Source of the DNA: Streptomyces sp. NBC_00775
Lineage (GTDB): Bacteria > Actinomycetota > Actinomycetes > Streptomycetales > Streptomycetaceae
DNA length: 64,000 nucleotides
Assembly: GCF_036347135.1 (NCBI RefSeq)
Contig: NZ_CP108938.1
Coordinates: 7,874,001 to 7,938,000, forward strand
Reading direction: 5' to 3'
Shown here: one piece after another, positions 1 to 8,017 of the stretch
Position numbering within the stretch: the first letter of the stretch is position 1
How the letters are laid out: each line of letters starts with the position of its first letter
The notes under the pieces: model-generated
The model's input: the letters and a program-made list of their open reading frames with translations, nothing else
Databases searched by the model: none
Told to the model about the DNA's origin: nothing
Position numbers and translations under genes: made by a program

Positions 1-1729
1 TGTCGTCCTGCCGAACGAGGCACCGTTCGCCCCGGGTTCGGCCGAGCGGACCGCCCTGGAGACGTACGAGAAGACGTACGGCATTCCGCAGGTCGACGCC
101 TACACCTGGGCCCATCCGGAGGTCGGTCTCGACTACACCGACCAGAACGGCGGCTGGTCGGGCGTGCTGGACGGGGCGCGCACCCAGGTCACCGCGGCCG
201 GCCGGGCGGGCGCCTTCGGCTACCTCGACGGGCCGCTGACCTTCGAGGACAACGACCCGTCGGTGCAGGAGAGCTACGGTTACGCGGCCCACCCGAGGGA
301 CGGGTTCACCAGCTATCTCGACGCGCCCACGGGTGGCACCCTGCTCGGCGAGTACGCGCACGACGGGCGCCGCGAACTCGTGCTGACCTTCGCGTACAAC
401 CAGTACCAGCAGCAGTTCCGGGTCCTTGCCCGCGGTGTCGTCGAATGGCTGACCCAAGGCGTACACCTCGGGCAGAACCGCAACTACTTCTCGGTGCATG
501 TCGACGACGTCTTCGCGCCCGACGCCCGCTGGGACACCACCGACAACTGCACACCGGGCGACTACGACTGCCAGTCCGGCGGCGCCACGACCACCGACAT
601 CCGGATGACGGCGGCCGACGCGCAGTACGCGGCCCAGTGGGAGCAGGCCAACGGTTTCACCCTGGACATGGTCTACAACGCGGGCTCCGGTGAGGTGTGG
701 AAGACCGAGAACGGCGGCACCGACGCGCTCGCCACCCAGCTGCTCGCCGACAAGGCCAAGTACCGCTGGGTGAACCACACCTACACGCACCTGTTCCTCG
801 GCTGCCTCCAGGACGTCACCGTGGTCCCCTGGCAGTGCAGGAAGAACGCCGACGGAACCACCCAGTGGACGAGCCGCGCCGACATCTCCGGCGAGATCTC
901 CGACAACTACAACTGGGGTGTCCAGAAGGGCCTTCCGCTCGACCGGACCGAACTGGTCACCGGTGAGCACTCGGGCCTGAAGACGCTGCCCCAGCAGCCC
1001 GACGACAACCCGAACCTCGCGGGCGCCCTCGCGGCGGGCGGCATCAAGTGGACGGGTTCCGACAACTCCCGTGAACCCGCCCAGCGTTCGGTCGGCAACG
1101 CGCTGACCGTGCCCCGCTATCCGATGAACGTGTACTACAACGCCGGTACGGCGGCCGAGATGGCCGACGAGTACAACTGGATCTACACCTCCAGGGCCGA
1201 CGGCGGCAGCGGCATCTGCGAGAACAACGCGACCTCCACGTGCCTGCCGGCGCCGCTGGACACCGCCACCGGCTATGCGGCGTACATCGTCCCGCTGGAG
1301 GCGCACACCGCCCTCGGGCACGTCATCACCAACGATCCGCGACCGCACTACGTCCACCAGTCCAACCTGGCCGAGGAGCGCATCCTCTACCCGGTCCTGG
1401 ACAAGGTGCTCGGCGACTACAAGGCGCTCTACGCCGACAACACCCCGCTGGTGAACCCCCGGCAGAGTGCGACCGGCACCGAGCTGCAGCGCCGAACCGC
1501 CTGGCAGACGGCCGTCGCGAACGGCAAGGTCACGGCGTACCGCGTCGGCACCACCGTCACCGTCACCGCCCCGTCCGGGACCCAGATCCCGGTGACCGCA
1601 CCCGAAGGGACCAAGAAGCAACTCCTGCTCGGCACCACCGCGTTCGGAACGCCGTACGCGGGTGAGCGCTCGGCCTGGACCACGCCGGAGCTCCTGCAGT
1701 CCGCTCTCAAGCTGACCCTGCCCGCGTAG
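1..1729 (+). CDS. Agd3-type polysaccharide deacetylase (5'-truncated by window edge)
   Basis: The frame is open from base 2 to a TAG at 1727-1729, so this is the C-terminal 575 residues of a larger protein. It shows a NodB-like metal-dependent deacetylase signature: an Asp-Asp pair in HVDDVF (about 497-514) and the His pair of NHTYTH (about 773-790), followed by GEHSG. These motifs and the overall layout match the Agd3 family, which de-N-acetylates galactosaminogalactan in Aspergillus and has bacterial relatives. By inference it acts outside the membrane on an amino-sugar polymer; any signal peptide lies upstream of the window. The next genes are a PelF-type glycosyltransferase and a spherulin-4-type protein, the same partners Agd3 has in fungi. 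A hairpin separates it from the next gene, so it may be a separate transcript. The family call is from motifs and context, not a search. Confidence 0.75.
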   Translation, partial: VVLPNEAPFAPGSAERTALETYEKTYGIPQVDAYTWAHPEVGLDYTDQNGGWSGVLDGARTQVTAAGRAGAFGYLDGPLTFEDNDPSVQESYGYAAHPRDGFTSYLDAPTGGTLLGEYAHDGRRELVLTFAYNQYQQQFRVLARGVVEWLTQGVHLGQNRNYFSVHVDDVFAPDARWDTTDNCTPGDYDCQSGGATTTDIRMTAADAQYAAQWEQANGFTLDMVYNAGSGEVWKTENGGTDALATQLLADKAKYRWVNHTYTHLFLGCLQDVTVVPWQCRKNADGTTQWTSRADISGEISDNYNWGVQKGLPLDRTELVTGEHSGLKTLPQQPDDNPNLAGALAAGGIKWTGSDNSREPAQRSVGNALTVPRYPMNVYYNAGTAAEMADEYNWIYTSRADGGSGICENNATSTCLPAPLDTATGYAAYIVPLEAHTALGHVITNDPRPHYVHQSNLAEERILYPVLDKVLGDYKALYADNTPLVNPRQSATGTELQRRTAWQTAVANGKVTAYRVGTTVTVTAPSGTQIPVTAPEGTKKQLLLGTTAFGTPYAGERSAWTTPELLQSALKLTLPA

Positions 1730-1740
1730 GGCACGGGCAG

Positions 1741-1792
1741 CTCAGCCGCACGACGCGCACCCCGGCCGTGACCGGCTGGGGTGCGTGCTGAG
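1741..1792 (+). terminator. Hairpin terminator after the deacetylase gene
   Basis: A 15-bp stem (1754-1768 with 1773-1787, two G-T wobbles, loop TGAC) is extended by an outer CTCAGC/GCTGAG arm (1741-1746 with 1787-1792). There is no U-tract, which is usual for high-GC actinobacterial terminators. It sits 12 bases past the stop codon and about 70 bases before the next start. Confidence 0.6.
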
Positions 1793-1859
1793 CCGTAGTT
1801 GAACCGGGGGTCCGGGGGTGGCCCTCCGGGAAGAAACAGTCACAGGGGGAACGCGCGTG

Positions 1860-3380
1860 ATGCGCAACGGCCGTCATGTCACCATGCTCACCGAAGGCAC
1901 CTATCCGCATGTCCACGGCGGGGTCAGCACCTGGTGCGACCAGCTCGTGAAGGGCATGCCGGAGGTCGACTTCCACATCGTCTCGCTCACCGGCAGCGGC
2001 CGCGAACCCGTGACCTGGGAGCTGCCGCCCAACGTCTACCGGCACACCTCCGTGCCGACCTGGGGCCCGCGGCCGGGGCGCGCACGGGCGCCGCTGGGCC
2101 GGGCCCGCCGTCGTTTCACCGACACCTACGAACGCTTCCTGCTCGCCTTCCTCGACCCGGACGCGCACGGCGACTTCGGCGAGGCGCTGTACGAGCTCGC
2201 CCAACTCGCCCGCGACGGACGGCTGTCGGCGGCGCTGCGCACCGAGACCGCGCTGCGTTCGCTGATGTGGATCTGGTCGATGCCGCATCTGCCCACGGCC
2301 GCCGCCCGGCCCACCGTGCACGACGCGCTCACCGCCACCGACCTGCTGGAACACGCGCTGCGCCCGCTCGGCGTCCGGATCCCCGAGGACTCCGTGGCGC
2401 ACGCGGTCAGCAGCGGCCTCGCCACCCTGCCCGCCCTCGCCGCACACCACCTCGACGGGGTCCCGTTCCTGCTCACCGAGCACGGCATCTATCTGCGCGA
2501 GCGCTACCTCGGCTACCGCAGCGGCGAACAGCGCTGGCCCGTCAAGGCGTTCATGCTCGGCTTCTACCGCGAGCTGAACTCGCTGGGCTACCGGGCGGCC
2601 GACCTGATCACCCCCTGCAACCAGTACAACCGCCGCTGGGAGGAGCGCGGCGGCGCCGACTCCGACCGGATCCGCACGGTCTACAACGGCGTCGACCCGC
2701 ACGCCTTCCCGCACGCGGGCCCCGAACCGGCCGTCCCCACCCTCACCTGGTGCGGCCGCGTCGACCCCATCAAGGACCTCGAAACACTGCTGCGCGCGTA
2801 CGGCATGGTGCGCGCCGAGATGCCCGAGACCCGGCTGCGCCTGTTCGGCCCGGTGCCGCCCGGCGGGGAGGCGTACCGGACCCGGCTGGAGAAGCTCGCC
2901 GCCGAACTGGGTGTCACGGACGGCCTGACCTTCGAGGGCCGCATCAGCGAGGTGTGGCGCGCCTACGCGGCGGGTCATGTGGTGATGCTCTCCTCCATCT
3001 CGGAGGGCTTCCCGTTCTCGATCATCGAGGCGATGTCCTGCGGCCGTACGACGGTGTCGACCGACGTCGGCGGAGTGCGCGAGGCGGTCGGCGACACGGG
3101 CATCGTGGTGCCGCCGCGCGAACCGGAGAAAATGGCCGCCGCCGCACTCACTCTGCTGCGCGACGACGAACGGCGCCTGAAGTTGGGGGAGTTGGCGCGT
3201 CAGCGCGTCATCGACCGGTTCACCCTGCGCCGTTCCGTGGATGCCTTCCGGACGATCTACCAGGAGCTGGCGGGCCTGCCCGAGGTGTACGAGCCCACCG
3301 TCGAGACCGTCGCCGACTGGACCCTCGAACTGCGCGACCCCTGGTACCAGGCGGTCGCCACGGACGGGACCGGCTGGTGA
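1860..3380 (+). CDS. pelF: PelF-type family 4 glycosyltransferase
   Basis: Predicted cytoplasmic GT-B glycosyltransferase of 506 residues that would polymerise UDP-activated hexosamine into an exopolysaccharide. The N-terminus reads TEGTYPHVHGGVSTW (residues about 11-25), the acceptor-side signature of PelF-like GT4 enzymes. The donor-side E-x7-E motif is EGFPFSIIE near residue 381, and CGRVDPIKD marks the start of the second Rossmann domain. The ATG at 1860 has AGGGGGA nine bases upstream; a GTG at 1857 is an equally spaced alternative, and a GTG at 1818 is less likely. Its stop overlaps the next gene by GTGA, so it is translationally coupled to the membrane protein. Family assignment is firm; the actual sugar is inferred. 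Confidence 0.88.
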   Translation: MRNGRHVTMLTEGTYPHVHGGVSTWCDQLVKGMPEVDFHIVSLTGSGREPVTWELPPNVYRHTSVPTWGPRPGRARAPLGRARRRFTDTYERFLLAFLDPDAHGDFGEALYELAQLARDGRLSAALRTETALRSLMWIWSMPHLPTAAARPTVHDALTATDLLEHALRPLGVRIPEDSVAHAVSSGLATLPALAAHHLDGVPFLLTEHGIYLRERYLGYRSGEQRWPVKAFMLGFYRELNSLGYRAADLITPCNQYNRRWEERGGADSDRIRTVYNGVDPHAFPHAGPEPAVPTLTWCGRVDPIKDLETLLRAYGMVRAEMPETRLRLFGPVPPGGEAYRTRLEKLAAELGVTDGLTFEGRISEVWRAYAAGHVVMLSSISEGFPFSIIEAMSCGRTTVSTDVGGVREAVGDTGIVVPPREPEKMAAAALTLLRDDERRLKLGELARQRVIDRFTLRRSVDAFRTIYQELAGLPEVYEPTVETVADWTLELRDPWYQAVATDGTGW

Positions 3381-4924
3381 GCGGTTCCCTGCGGATGCCG
3401 CCCGGCACCTACGAGGACACCCTCCCGTACGTGCCCCGGCAGCGCCGCCCGCCCAACTGGGCGCAGCCCGACCCGATCGAGGAACTCGCCGAGCGGCTCG
3501 GTGAGTTCATCGCCGCGGCCGTCCACCCCGACGAGATAGCCGCACTCCTCGAATCCGACGGCATGTCGGACGACCAGATACGCCGGCGCTACGGCGTCAA
3601 GAACTCCTTCGCCCTCGCGGAGGAGCTGTACGAACGGGTCGAGCGTCACTACCCCGAGCCTGCGGGGCCGGCCCACGACCCCTGGCGACTCGGCCTGCTG
3701 GGCTGCCTGTTGCGGGGTGTGGTCTTCGCTCTCCCTGGCCTCGGATACGTGCTGGGGGCGCCGCTCCTCGCGGGCCCGAAGGGCGGGTTCGGGCTCCCTG
3801 CCGGGACCGTCCCGCTGCTCGCCGGTGCGCTGTGCGGCTGGACCTGGAACCAGGGGCTGGCCCACCGGGCGTACTCCTGGCTGGGCCTTGGCGACCGCTC
3901 GGCCGCCCGCCGCGCACTGCTCGTCGGAGCGCCGGTGGGTGTGCTGCTCGGCTCCCTGGTCGCCCTCGCCGCGGCGGGCACGACCCACCCGGGCACCGCG
4001 GTCGCCTTCGCCGCCGGACAGTCCTGCTATCTGGGCGCGGCCACCGTCCTGCTGGTCATGGGCCGCGAACGGGCCCTGCTCGGCGTCCTGTCACCCATGG
4101 CGGCGGGCGCGGTCCTGGCCCTGGTCCACCCGGTGCCCGACCTCGCGAGAGCGGTCCTGCTGCTGGGCTCGCTCGCGGCGGTCGCGCTGCTCGCCCTGCT
4201 CGAAGTGGCGCCCGCGGTAAGGGATGTGGGGCAGGGGAGCTGGGGCGCGGGTCTCACCGCGCTGCTGCCGTTCGGGAACCTGCGGGGTGCCGCGGACGGG
4301 TCGGCGCGACCGGACGCGCAGGGGCCGGTGGCCGCCGCCCCCTGGCTCACCGGATCCCTGCCGTACGCCCTGTTCGGGCTCGGCAGCGGGGTCCTCGTGC
4401 TGTACGCGGCGCTCGGGGACGTACTGGCGGGCGCCCACACCGCGGTGGCCGCGCCGGCCGCGGTCGCGCTGACGCTCAGCATGGGCCCGGCCGAATGGCT
4501 GCTCTTCCGGTTCCGCAGCGGCAGTCTCGCCGGGCTGCGCTCCAGCAGCACGTCGAAGGACTTCTGGCGGACCACCGCGATCACCCTCGTCCAGTGCCTC
4601 ACCGGCTATCTCGTCGCGCTGCTCGCGCTCAGCCTCGCCGCCTCCGCGCTCTGGCCGCACGCGCCCGCGACCACGGGCGGGGTCCGGCTCGCCGGGCTGC
4701 TCCTGCTGGGCGTGGTCCTGTGGACCGGGCTGCTGCTCCAGTCCTTCGGCGCCGTCACCAGCGCCGCCGTGGTCTGCTGTGTCGCGGCGCTCGCCCAGAC
4801 CGCGGCCCTCGCGACGCACGCGGGCAGCCCGCACTGGGTGGGGCTGATCGTGTACGGGGCGGCGGCCGGGGCCCAAGCGGGCCTGGTCTGCGGCCTGTTG
4901 GGGAGGGCGACCGCACACCGATGA
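3377..4924 (+). CDS. Multi-pass membrane protein of the Pel/GAG-like locus
   Basis: A 515-residue protein with a soluble N-terminal part (about 1-100, containing a helical stretch around SDDQIRRRYGVKNS) followed by roughly 11-13 hydrophobic segments up to the C-terminus. It starts with a GTG overlapping the PelF stop (GTGA) and ends overlapping the next ATG (ATGA), so all three genes are one coupled operon. The position and membrane character suggest the export or assembly partner of the glycosyltransferase, the place PelG holds in Pel operons. I do not see the conserved PelG N-terminus, however, so the function is unassigned. The upstream extension of this frame through the pelF gene is a high-GC artefact. 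Confidence 0.85.
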   Translation: MSGSLRMPPGTYEDTLPYVPRQRRPPNWAQPDPIEELAERLGEFIAAAVHPDEIAALLESDGMSDDQIRRRYGVKNSFALAEELYERVERHYPEPAGPAHDPWRLGLLGCLLRGVVFALPGLGYVLGAPLLAGPKGGFGLPAGTVPLLAGALCGWTWNQGLAHRAYSWLGLGDRSAARRALLVGAPVGVLLGSLVALAAAGTTHPGTAVAFAAGQSCYLGAATVLLVMGRERALLGVLSPMAAGAVLALVHPVPDLARAVLLLGSLAAVALLALLEVAPAVRDVGQGSWGAGLTALLPFGNLRGAADGSARPDAQGPVAAAPWLTGSLPYALFGLGSGVLVLYAALGDVLAGAHTAVAAPAAVALTLSMGPAEWLLFRFRSGSLAGLRSSSTSKDFWRTTAITLVQCLTGYLVALLALSLAASALWPHAPATTGGVRLAGLLLLGVVLWTGLLLQSFGAVTSAAVVCCVAALAQTAALATHAGSPHWVGLIVYGAAAGAQAGLVCGLLGRATAHR

Positions 4925-5592
4925 GCCTGCCCAGCACCTCCGGGACCCTCCTGGTCCCGTACTACGAGCACCCGTCCGTCCGCCCCGCCGAATGGGACGC
5001 CCTCATCGCCGCAGCCCCCCGCCTCCACGCCGTCGTGCTCAACCCGGCCAGCGGCCCCGGCGAGCGCCCCGACCCGGCGTTCGCCGAGGTCGCCGAGCGG
5101 CTGCGCGCGGCCGACGTCCGGGTGCTCGGGTACGCGGACACGGACTATGGCCGCAGACCCATGACCGACGTCGTACGTGAGCTGTCCCGGCACCGCGCCT
5201 GGTACGGGACCGACGGCGCGTTCCTCGACCAAGTCGCCTCGGGGGAGGCCGAGTTCACGTACTACCGGCGGCTCGCGAGGGCCGCCTGGGGCCTGGGCTG
5301 CGGCACCCTCGCCCTCAATCACGGAACGGTGCCGCACCCCTCGTACGCCCGCATCGCCGACGTACTGGTGACGTTCGAGGGCCCGTGGGCGACGTACCGA
5401 AGGAACCGTCTGCCGCCGTGGACGGATGCCGGTGCGCGGCTGTGCCACCTCGTGTACGGCGTGCCGGCCGGGGTCGACCTGGCGGCGTCGGCACGGGAGC
5501 GGGGCGCCACCCTCCACTGCGCGGTGCCCGGTGTGGGCGACCATCCCTGGGGAACGTTGCCGCACGCCCTGAAGGCGACCGGCTCGCGCTGA
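4921..5592 (+). CDS. Spherulin-4 family (GH135/PelA hydrolase-like) protein
   Basis: A 223-residue TIM-barrel-type protein with the family landmarks in order: LLVPYYEHP (10-18), VVLNPASGPG (38-47), VLGYADTDYGRRP (68-80), WYGTDGAFLDQV (94-105) and VTFEG (150-154). Relatives include fungal Sph3 (GH135), which cleaves galactosaminogalactan, and the hydrolase domain of PelA. In those enzymes the strand after 'dGiFl' ends in Asp-Glu; here it is Asp103-Gln104, while Glu153 is kept. No signal peptide is visible, which is odd for an enzyme meant to act on a secreted polymer. It may be a non-catalytic or cytoplasmic partner. Translation is coupled to the preceding gene by an ATGA overlap. Confidence 0.85.
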   Translation: MSLPSTSGTLLVPYYEHPSVRPAEWDALIAAAPRLHAVVLNPASGPGERPDPAFAEVAERLRAADVRVLGYADTDYGRRPMTDVVRELSRHRAWYGTDGAFLDQVASGEAEFTYYRRLARAAWGLGCGTLALNHGTVPHPSYARIADVLVTFEGPWATYRRNRLPPWTDAGARLCHLVYGVPAGVDLAASARERGATLHCAVPGVGDHPWGTLPHALKATGSR

Positions 5593-5601
5593 GGCCGATG
5601 C

Positions 5602-6213
5602 TCAGAAAGTACGAGCGGCGGGCGTGGCGCCGGGTGTGCCGAGCCCGAGGCCGGTGACCGCCGTTCCCGCCAGGCGGTCGGCGAGGGAGCGGCGGCTGGG
5701 GGAGAGCACGGGCAGCGCGTTCAGGAAGAAGATGGTCACCGCCACCGCCCACACCAGCACCGACAGCACGAACTGACCCTCGATCAGCAGGACGCAGGCC
5801 ACGGCGTACACGGCGACGTCCGCCGCCGTGGTGACCAGGGCGCGCAGGGCGGCCCGGCGCGGGGCGGCCGGGCTGACCTTCAGACCCAGCAGGCCCTTGC
5901 CGATCGTGCGGCCGGCCAGGGCCAGGCACGCCCACTGGTAGAGGAAGGTGACCACGATCAGCAGCCCGAAGGCCTCCTCCACGTACAGCACCGACTTGTT
6001 CCACAGCGAGAGCCCGAGGTGCTCCGAGGCGTTGACGACATCGCCGCGCGAGGTCAACAGGTCGAAGCCGCTCCGCGTGGCGAGGTCGGGCACGTCGGTG
6101 ACGAGCGCGGATATCCGGTGGAAGGTGAACACGGCGAGCACCGAGGCCCCCGCGAGCACCAACGCGAAGTCGATGAACCAGGCCACGGCACGGCGAAGCT
6201 TCGGCACGTACAT
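5602..6213 (-). CDS. RDD family membrane protein
   Basis: A 203-residue RDD-domain protein with four to five membrane segments. The domain shows as the N-terminal RRAVAWFIDFALV (Arg...Asp) motif, GRTIGKGLLGLKV in the middle and the SLADRLAGT motif near the C-terminus. RDD proteins are small membrane proteins of mostly unknown role; some act as ion transporters. The ATG at 6213 directly abuts a GGGGG run, whereas the GTG two codons later (6207) is six bases from that run and may be the real start. It lies tail-to-tail with the polysaccharide operon and 132 bases downstream of cobS on the same strand. Confidence 0.88.
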   Translation of the reverse strand: MYVPKLRRAVAWFIDFALVLAGASVLAVFTFHRISALVTDVPDLATRSGFDLLTSRGDVVNASEHLGLSLWNKSVLYVEEAFGLLIVVTFLYQWACLALAGRTIGKGLLGLKVSPAAPRRAALRALVTTAADVAVYAVACVLLIEGQFVLSVLVWAVAVTIFFLNALPVLSPSRRSLADRLAGTAVTGLGLGTPGATPAARTF

Positions 6214-6303
6214 CCCCCGATGACGATCATGTGTTGGCTGTTCGGCGGATCAGATTAGCCATGGGGCGGGTGTGATCGGTGAGTTCGCGGAGGATCGTTT
6301 CAA

Positions 6304-6361
6304 CCCAGTGACAGAACTCGGTCCCCAGTGACCGACTGACAGAGCTCAGCCCAGTGACAGA
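6304..6361. repeat. Direct repeats duplicating the cobS 3' end
   Basis: The motif CCCAGTGAC occurs three times (about 6304, 6324 and 6350). The last copy is inside the cobS C-terminal codons and the others lie just beyond its stop; two copies share the longer CCCAGTGACAGAAC. It looks like a short slippage or duplication at the gene end. No function is apparent. Confidence 0.5.
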
Positions 6362-7176
6362 ACGACGAGCGCCGTCGTCGCCGCCGTCTCCGCGAGACCG
6401 CCGAACACATCGCCGGTCACGCCCCCGAAGCGGCGCGTGCAGTGGCGCAGCAGCAGTTCGGAGACCGCGCAGGCGGCGAGCACCGCCACCCCGGCGCGCA
6501 CGGCGTCGTACGTCCCGACGAGCGCGCCCGCGCCCACCGCCGCGCCCGCCACGGCCACCGTCACCAGCAGCGCGCCGCGCACCGGCACCGTGCCCGCGAC
6601 CGCCGCGCCCAGGCCCTCGGGACGGGCCGGGGGCACCCCGGTGCGGGCGGCCAGGGTGAGGGCGAGGCGTGCTGCGGTCGCCGAGACGACGGCCGCGAGC
6701 ACACCCCGGGCCCACGAGGTGTCGTAGGCCTGGAAGAGTGCGGCCACCTGGGCGAGCAGCACGAACAGCAGGGTGATCACGCCGAACGGGCCGATGTCCG
6801 ACTGCTTCATGATCCGCAGCGCGTCCTCGGCGGGCTTGCCGCTGCCGAGCCCGTCCGCCGTGTCGGCCAGGCCGTCCAGATGCAGACCGCGGGTGAGGGC
6901 GGCCGGTACGGCGGCGGTGGCGACGGCGGCGAGCAGCGGGCCCGCGCCCATCGCGAGGAGCGCCACGCCGACGAGGGCGGCGCCCGCCCCGACCACGAGC
7001 CCGGCCACGGGCGCGCACAGCATTCCGCCGCGCGCGGCGTCGCGGTCCCAGCGGGTCACCTTCAGGGGCAGCACGGTGAGGGTGCCGAAGGCGAAGCGGA
7101 GGCCGTCGGGGAGGGGCGTCCTGGGCGTGGGCTTGGACGTGGGCTCGGGCGTGGGCTCGGGCGTGGGCTTGGACAC
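6346..7176 (-). CDS. cobS: Adenosylcobinamide-GDP ribazoletransferase (cobalamin synthase)
   Basis: CobS joins adenosylcobinamide-GDP to alpha-ribazole to complete adenosylcobalamin, in the membrane. The 276-residue protein has the family motif GLHLDGLADTADGLG (about 97-111), followed by KQSDIGPFG and five to six hydrophobic helices; the C-terminal TRRFGGVTGDVFG also fits. Length is typical. The N-terminal about 20 residues are a low-complexity PTPEP repeat, so a start further downstream, near LPDGLRFAFGTLTVLP, cannot be excluded. cobT and the cobU fusion lie 4-7 kb away on the same strand, so the late pathway is clustered but not one operon here. Confidence 0.95.
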   Translation of the reverse strand: MSKPTPEPTPEPTSKPTPRTPLPDGLRFAFGTLTVLPLKVTRWDRDAARGGMLCAPVAGLVVGAGAALVGVALLAMGAGPLLAAVATAAVPAALTRGLHLDGLADTADGLGSGKPAEDALRIMKQSDIGPFGVITLLFVLLAQVAALFQAYDTSWARGVLAAVVSATAARLALTLAARTGVPPARPEGLGAAVAGTVPVRGALLVTVAVAGAAVGAGALVGTYDAVRAGVAVLAACAVSELLLRHCTRRFGGVTGDVFGGLAETAATTALVVLSLG

Positions 7177-7249
7177 CGGCGCAGGGTACCCGGGTGCCCG
7201 GAGGGCGGATACAGCGGCTGGATACGGCTGTCGTGGATAAAGTTCGCAT

Positions 7250-8017
7250 ATGGGTCATTGGTTGTACCGGAACATCGTCGAGCCGGGGAAGCTGCCGCTG
7301 CTGCTGGCGCTCGCCTCCTTCGTACTGACCTTCGTGATCACCCGCGTCATCGTCCGGATGATCCGCGCGGGCAAGGGTCCCTTCGGCAATGTGAAGGCCG
7401 GTGGCCTGCACATCCACCACGTCGTCCCCGGTGTCGTGCTGATCGTGATCGGCGGTTTCGGGGCGGTGGCCAGCAGCCGGTACGGGTTCGGCGCCTGCCT
7501 GTGCGCCGTGGTGTTCGGGATCGGCGCGGGCCTGGTGCTCGACGAGTTCGCGCTGATCCTGCACCTCGACGACGTCTACTGGACCGAGGAGGGCCGCCAG
7601 AGCGTCGAGGTCGTGGTGGTCACGGCGGCCCTCGTCGGCCTCGTCCTCAGCGGCTTCGCGCCGTTCGGCGTCAACGACCTCAGCGATCAGGAACTGCAGG
7701 ACCGCGGCGGCGTGATCCTGACCGTCGTCGTGAACTTCCTCTTCGCGCTGCTCGCCCTCAGCAAGGGCAAGGTGCGCATGGCGGTCTTCGGGGTGATCGT
7801 CCCGTTCGTCGCCCTGATCGGCGCGATCCGGCTGGCCAGGCCCGGTTCACCGTGGTCCAGACGGCTCTATCGCCGGCGGCCGCGCGCCCGGGCCAGGTCC
7901 TGGCTGCGCGCCTACCGACACGACCGCCGCTGGTCGGGCCCCCGCCGCAAGTTCCAGGACTGGATCGGCGGCAAACCGGACGACGAACTCGCCCGGTCCC
8001 TGCCCGAACACCGGTGA
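7250..8017 (+). CDS. Conserved actinobacterial integral membrane protein
   Basis: A 255-residue protein with about six hydrophobic segments and a very basic C-terminal tail (about residues 200-255, rich in Arg). A histidine-rich loop, GGLHIHHVVPG (about 51-61), and an acidic LHLDDVYWTEEGRQS region (about 104-118) are conspicuous and could bind a metal. I recognise it only as a conserved streptomycete membrane protein without known function. It is transcribed away from cobS. Its last roughly 105 bases overlap the 3' end of the rhomboid-like gene on the opposite strand. Confidence 0.85.
   Translation: MGHWLYRNIVEPGKLPLLLALASFVLTFVITRVIVRMIRAGKGPFGNVKAGGLHIHHVVPGVVLIVIGGFGAVASSRYGFGACLCAVVFGIGAGLVLDEFALILHLDDVYWTEEGRQSVEVVVVTAALVGLVLSGFAPFGVNDLSDQELQDRGGVILTVVVNFLFALLALSKGKVRMAVFGVIVPFVALIGAIRLARPGSPWSRRLYRRRPRARARSWLRAYRHDRRWSGPRRKFQDWIGGKPDDELARSLPEHR

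Noticed and set aside
1707..2978. A 423-codon open frame on the minus strand opposite the pelF gene
   Set aside because: It has no domain, is rich in Arg/Gly/Val from GC-rich antisense codons and overlaps a clear glycosyltransferase. The same reasoning removes the other long antisense frames in the window.
3377..4924. Calling the membrane protein PelG
   Set aside because: The conserved PelG opening and spacing of helices are not visible, and there is an extra soluble N-terminal region. Position alone is not enough.
6227..6345. Possible insertion-sequence remnant or small ORF (MANLIRRTANT) between cobS and the RDD gene
   Set aside because: Only short direct repeats of the cobS end are present; there are no terminal inverted repeats or transposase motifs, and the 11-codon ORF lacks support.
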